Source: a virus. From it: DNA of 28,539 bases. The stretch spans positions 1 through 28,539 of the IMG/VR virus record IMGVR_UViG_3300020204_000283. One strand, 5' to 3'. Below the pieces are notes generated by a model. It had not been told where the DNA came from. It saw only the letters and a program-made list of their open reading frames with translations, and searched no databases. Of this stretch, positions 28,015 to 28,539 are shown piece by piece. Each line of letters opens with the position of its first letter. The stretch's first letter is position 1. The translations under genes and the position numbers were made by a program.

Positions 28015-28539
28015 ATGTGGTTATTGAGCTTATTACCAGATAGTTTACTCTATGGATTTATCCTATCTGTCATGGGTATCGGAGCAGCACTCTTTATATT
28101 TGGTACGTTTACAGTATTCCTGCCTCTAGTTAAAGGTTGGGGTATGTTGATGAGAACGATCGGTACATTACTATTGATAGGTAGCGTATACTTATATGGT
28201 GGTTATGGTACAGAGATGAAGTGGAGAGCTGAAGCCGCTAAACTAAAAGCAGATATGGATCGTAAGGTTGCATTATCTGAAAAGAATTCAAAACAAGTAG
28301 TCACAAAGTATATTGAAAAAGTAAAGGTAGTTAAGGAGAAAGGTAATGTCATTATTAAAGAAGTCCCTAAATATATCACTAAAGATGCTGACGCTAACTG
28401 CGTTGTGCCTAAATCTTTTGTCTTGCTCCACGATTCTGCCGCAAAAAATGAAGTTCCCGACTCCACCCAAGGAGTTGATGGAGCCGCCAGCGGAACTAAA
28501 CTCTCTACCATCGGAGAAACAATAACGATCAACTACAAT
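28015..28539 (+). CDS. Inner-membrane spanin-like protein (3' truncated by the window)
   Basis: ATG 28015 opens a frame that is still open at the right edge (175 codons). Two hydrophobic stretches (about 10-38 and 44-61) are followed by a long charged coiled-coil (about 65-112: E-A-A-K-L-K-A-D-M-D-R-K, then V-V-T-K-Y-I-E-K-V-K-V-V). The C-terminal part C-V-V-P-K-S-F-V-L-L-H-D-S-A-A and S-G-T-K-L-S-T-I-G-E-T is a box I recall from Rz-like and other lysis-associated phage proteins. An inner-membrane spanin that helps to disrupt the outer membrane at lysis fits, although two membrane segments are more than the usual one. AAGG at 28001-28004 is the likely ribosome binding site. Confidence 0.65.
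   Translation, partial: MWLLSLLPDSLLYGFILSVMGIGAALFIFGTFTVFLPLVKGWGMLMRTIGTLLLIGSVYLYGGYGTEMKWRAEAAKLKADMDRKVALSEKNSKQVVTKYIEKVKVVKEKGNVIIKEVPKYITKDADANCVVPKSFVLLHDSAAKNEVPDSTQGVDGAASGTKLSTIGETITINYN

Overview
The window looks like part of the genome of a T4-like myovirus that infects a Gram-negative bacterium, probably an aquatic one. Every credible gene is on the + strand. Genes are packed with 1-20 base overlaps, often as ATGA or TAATG junctions, and the DNA is AT-rich. The replication genes closely match T4 gp30 (ligase), gp43 (polymerase), gp42 (dCMP hydroxymethylase), UvsX and gp41. Several lipoproteins and signal-peptide proteins point to a host with an outer membrane. The general flavour recalls T4-like phages of marine Proteobacteria and cyanobacteria. 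That resemblance is from memory of protein families, not from a search.

Layout. (1) 1-2306: end of an unknown gene, then an envelope module: a lipoprotein, a tiny membrane protein, a secreted FlgT/LPP20-like protein and a tail-anchored membrane protein. (2) 2306-5692: a metallophosphoesterase and a run of small phage genes of unknown function, interrupted by a short non-coding stretch with an early promoter. (3) 5683-15916: the replication and nucleotide-metabolism block, holding ATP-dependent DNA ligase, family B DNA polymerase, a MazG-like pyrophosphatase, a DUF1599-like protein, dCMP hydroxymethylase, dCMP deaminase, UvsX and the gp41 helicase. The order 43-42-uvsX-(40)-41 is the T4 order, but there is no beta-glucosyltransferase. 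A strong terminator at 15920-15940 closes this block. (4) 15945-26067: a late block with T4-type TATAAATA promoters. It holds a possible PD-(D/E)XK-like protein, a HAD phosphatase, a KxDG nucleotidyltransferase-like protein, two HxGH-type nucleotidylyltransferase folds (one with a destroyed active site), a Dps ferritin and a 1207-residue polyprotein. (5) 26097-28539: a virion protein with an Ig-like domain, a terminator, two conserved phage proteins, and a membrane protein resembling an inner-membrane spanin that runs off the right edge.

Main hypothesis. In region 4, consecutive unrelated proteins share an N-terminal peptide of the form M-x-x-F-K-E-Y-L-x-E. This resembles the T4 capsid-targeting sequence that is removed by the gp21 prohead protease. 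The same cleavage motif recurs inside the two large proteins. I infer that this block encodes cargo packed inside the head and probably injected with the DNA: an end-processing or ligation pair, nucleotide enzymes and a multi-piece polyprotein.

Regulation. Three early promoters share TGTAC(A/T)TTAA exactly 23 bases ahead of TATAAT, and two more sites fit a looser version. Four exact TATAAATAA late boxes lie in region 4, two of them overlapping stop codons. The predicted start of the DNA polymerase transcript falls on its ATG, which suggests a leaderless mRNA. No tRNA, CRISPR array or insertion sequence was seen.
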